Shown here one piece after another: positions 63,478 through 64,000 of a DNA stretch of 64,000 nucleotides. Location: NCBI GenBank assembly GCA_000585075.1, contig JEMY01000044.1, forward strand, positions 101,446-165,445. The letters are read 5' to 3'. Origin of the DNA: Candidatus Accumulibacter regalis (GTDB lineage Bacteria > Pseudomonadota > Gammaproteobacteria > Burkholderiales > Rhodocyclaceae). The position numbers were made by a program, and so were the translations under genes. The notes under the pieces were generated by a model. The model did no database searches. It was not told where the DNA came from and worked only from the letters and a program-made list of their open reading frames with translations. The first letter of the stretch is position 1. Every line of letters begins with the position of its first letter.

Positions 63478-64000
63478 TGACGCGCGTTCTGTTCGCGGCC
63501 TTGTTGCCCGTATTGCTGGCGGGCTGCTCGACGTTCGACGCGCTGAATCCGTTTGCCAGCAGCGGACCAAAAATGGCCGAGTTGCAGCCGATACAGGCGA
63601 CAGCTCGGGCGCGCGTGGTCTGGCAGGACGGAGTCGGCAAAGGCGATCCCTATACCTTCTCTCCCGCGGTCGTCGGTTCCACCGTATACGCTGCAGCGCG
63701 TGACGGCACGGTCGTTCGCTTCGACGATGGCCGGCCAGTGTGGCGGATCAAGGCCGAGAAACAGCTTGCGGGGGGCGTGGGCGCGGATCAGCGTCTGCTT
63801 GCGGTGGGCACTGCCAAGGGGGAGGTTCTGGCCTTTGACACCACCGACGGCAAGCTGCTATGGGAGGCCAAGGCGAGCAGCGAGGTGTTGGCGCCGCCGG
63901 CGGTTGCCGGCGGGCTGGTGATCGTGCGCAGTGGCGATCATCGCCTGGCTGCCTACGCGGCGGCCGATGGCAGCCGCAAGTGGATCTACCAGCGCCCGAC
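63477..64000 (+). CDS. bamB: Outer membrane protein assembly factor BamB, partial
   Basis: ATG 63477 shares a base with the yfgM stop. Lipoprotein signal MTRVLFAALLPVLLAGC (Cys17), then WD-like beta-propeller (PQQ) repeats: DPYTFSPAVVGSTVYAAARD, GTVVRFDDGRPVWRIKA, AFDTTDGKLLWEAKAS, LAAYAAADGSRKWIYQR. It scaffolds the BAM complex. The window edge removes the rest, somewhat more than half of a typical ~380-residue protein. Confidence 0.93.
   Translation, partial: MTRVLFAALLPVLLAGCSTFDALNPFASSGPKMAELQPIQATARARVVWQDGVGKGDPYTFSPAVVGSTVYAAARDGTVVRFDDGRPVWRIKAEKQLAGGVGADQRLLAVGTAKGEVLAFDTTDGKLLWEAKASSEVLAPPAVAGGLVIVRSGDHRLAAYAAADGSRKWIYQRP

Overview
The window is GC-rich bacterial DNA, densely coded on both strands. 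Gene content points to a betaproteobacterium of the Rhodocyclaceae type, and the combination of a Pit phosphate transporter, DUF47 (PhoU-like) proteins, a polyphosphate-binding CHAD protein and an acetate permease recalls Candidatus Accumulibacter. Genus-level placement is an inference from gene content only.

Layout. 1-3.7 kb: VWA lipoprotein, ECF sigma factor and probable membrane anti-sigma factor (minus strand), plus a small protein. 4.0-6.3 kb: a heat-shock block with two Hsp20 genes divergent from cbpA-cbpM, and sigma32-like promoters facing both ways. 6.4-8.1 kb: an HExxH membrane protein, a PepSY protein and a cytochrome b561. 8.6-11.9 kb: alpha/beta hydrolase, acyl-CoA ligase and SDR. 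12-13.5 kb: small proteins and a PstS-like periplasmic protein. 13.8-19.5 kb: egtD, senA, senB and a fused oxidoreductase-SelD (senC), which together look like a selenoneine pathway. 19.8-21.1 kb: acetate permease satP, preceded by a structured RNA ending in an intrinsic terminator, then a Cache protein. 21.4-27.2 kb: potFGHI and pyruvate kinase on the minus strand.

27.6-37.4 kb is the most interesting stretch. A CHASE-PAS histidine kinase and an NtrC-type (GAFTGA) regulator are followed by DUF47, CYTH-CHAD, DUF47 and pit. Upstream of each DUF47 gene there is a sigma54 -24/-12 promoter with the same two inverted sites (GGTGTAAC and GTTACACC) at nearly the same spacing. This suggests a sigma54-dependent phosphate/polyphosphate regulon encoded next to its own regulator.

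37.4-45.9 kb: a transposase remnant, then a TRAP transporter whose dctP is split by a complete IS21-family element (39069-42494). Terminal inverted repeats and a 5-bp target duplication are visible, and removing the element restores a 332-codon reading frame. dctQ and dctM follow. 46.1-49.2 kb: HhH-GPD glycosylase, accA and tilS. 49.2-56.5 kb: DctS/DctR two-component system and a second TRAP system (dctP, dctQ, dctM, plus an extra dctP). The two dctP genes share an upstream motif at the same distance from the start. 56.8 kb to the end: the conserved housekeeping run ndk, rlmN, pilW/pilF, rodZ, ispG, hisS, yfgM and bamB, the last cut by the window edge. No tRNA, rRNA or CRISPR array was seen.
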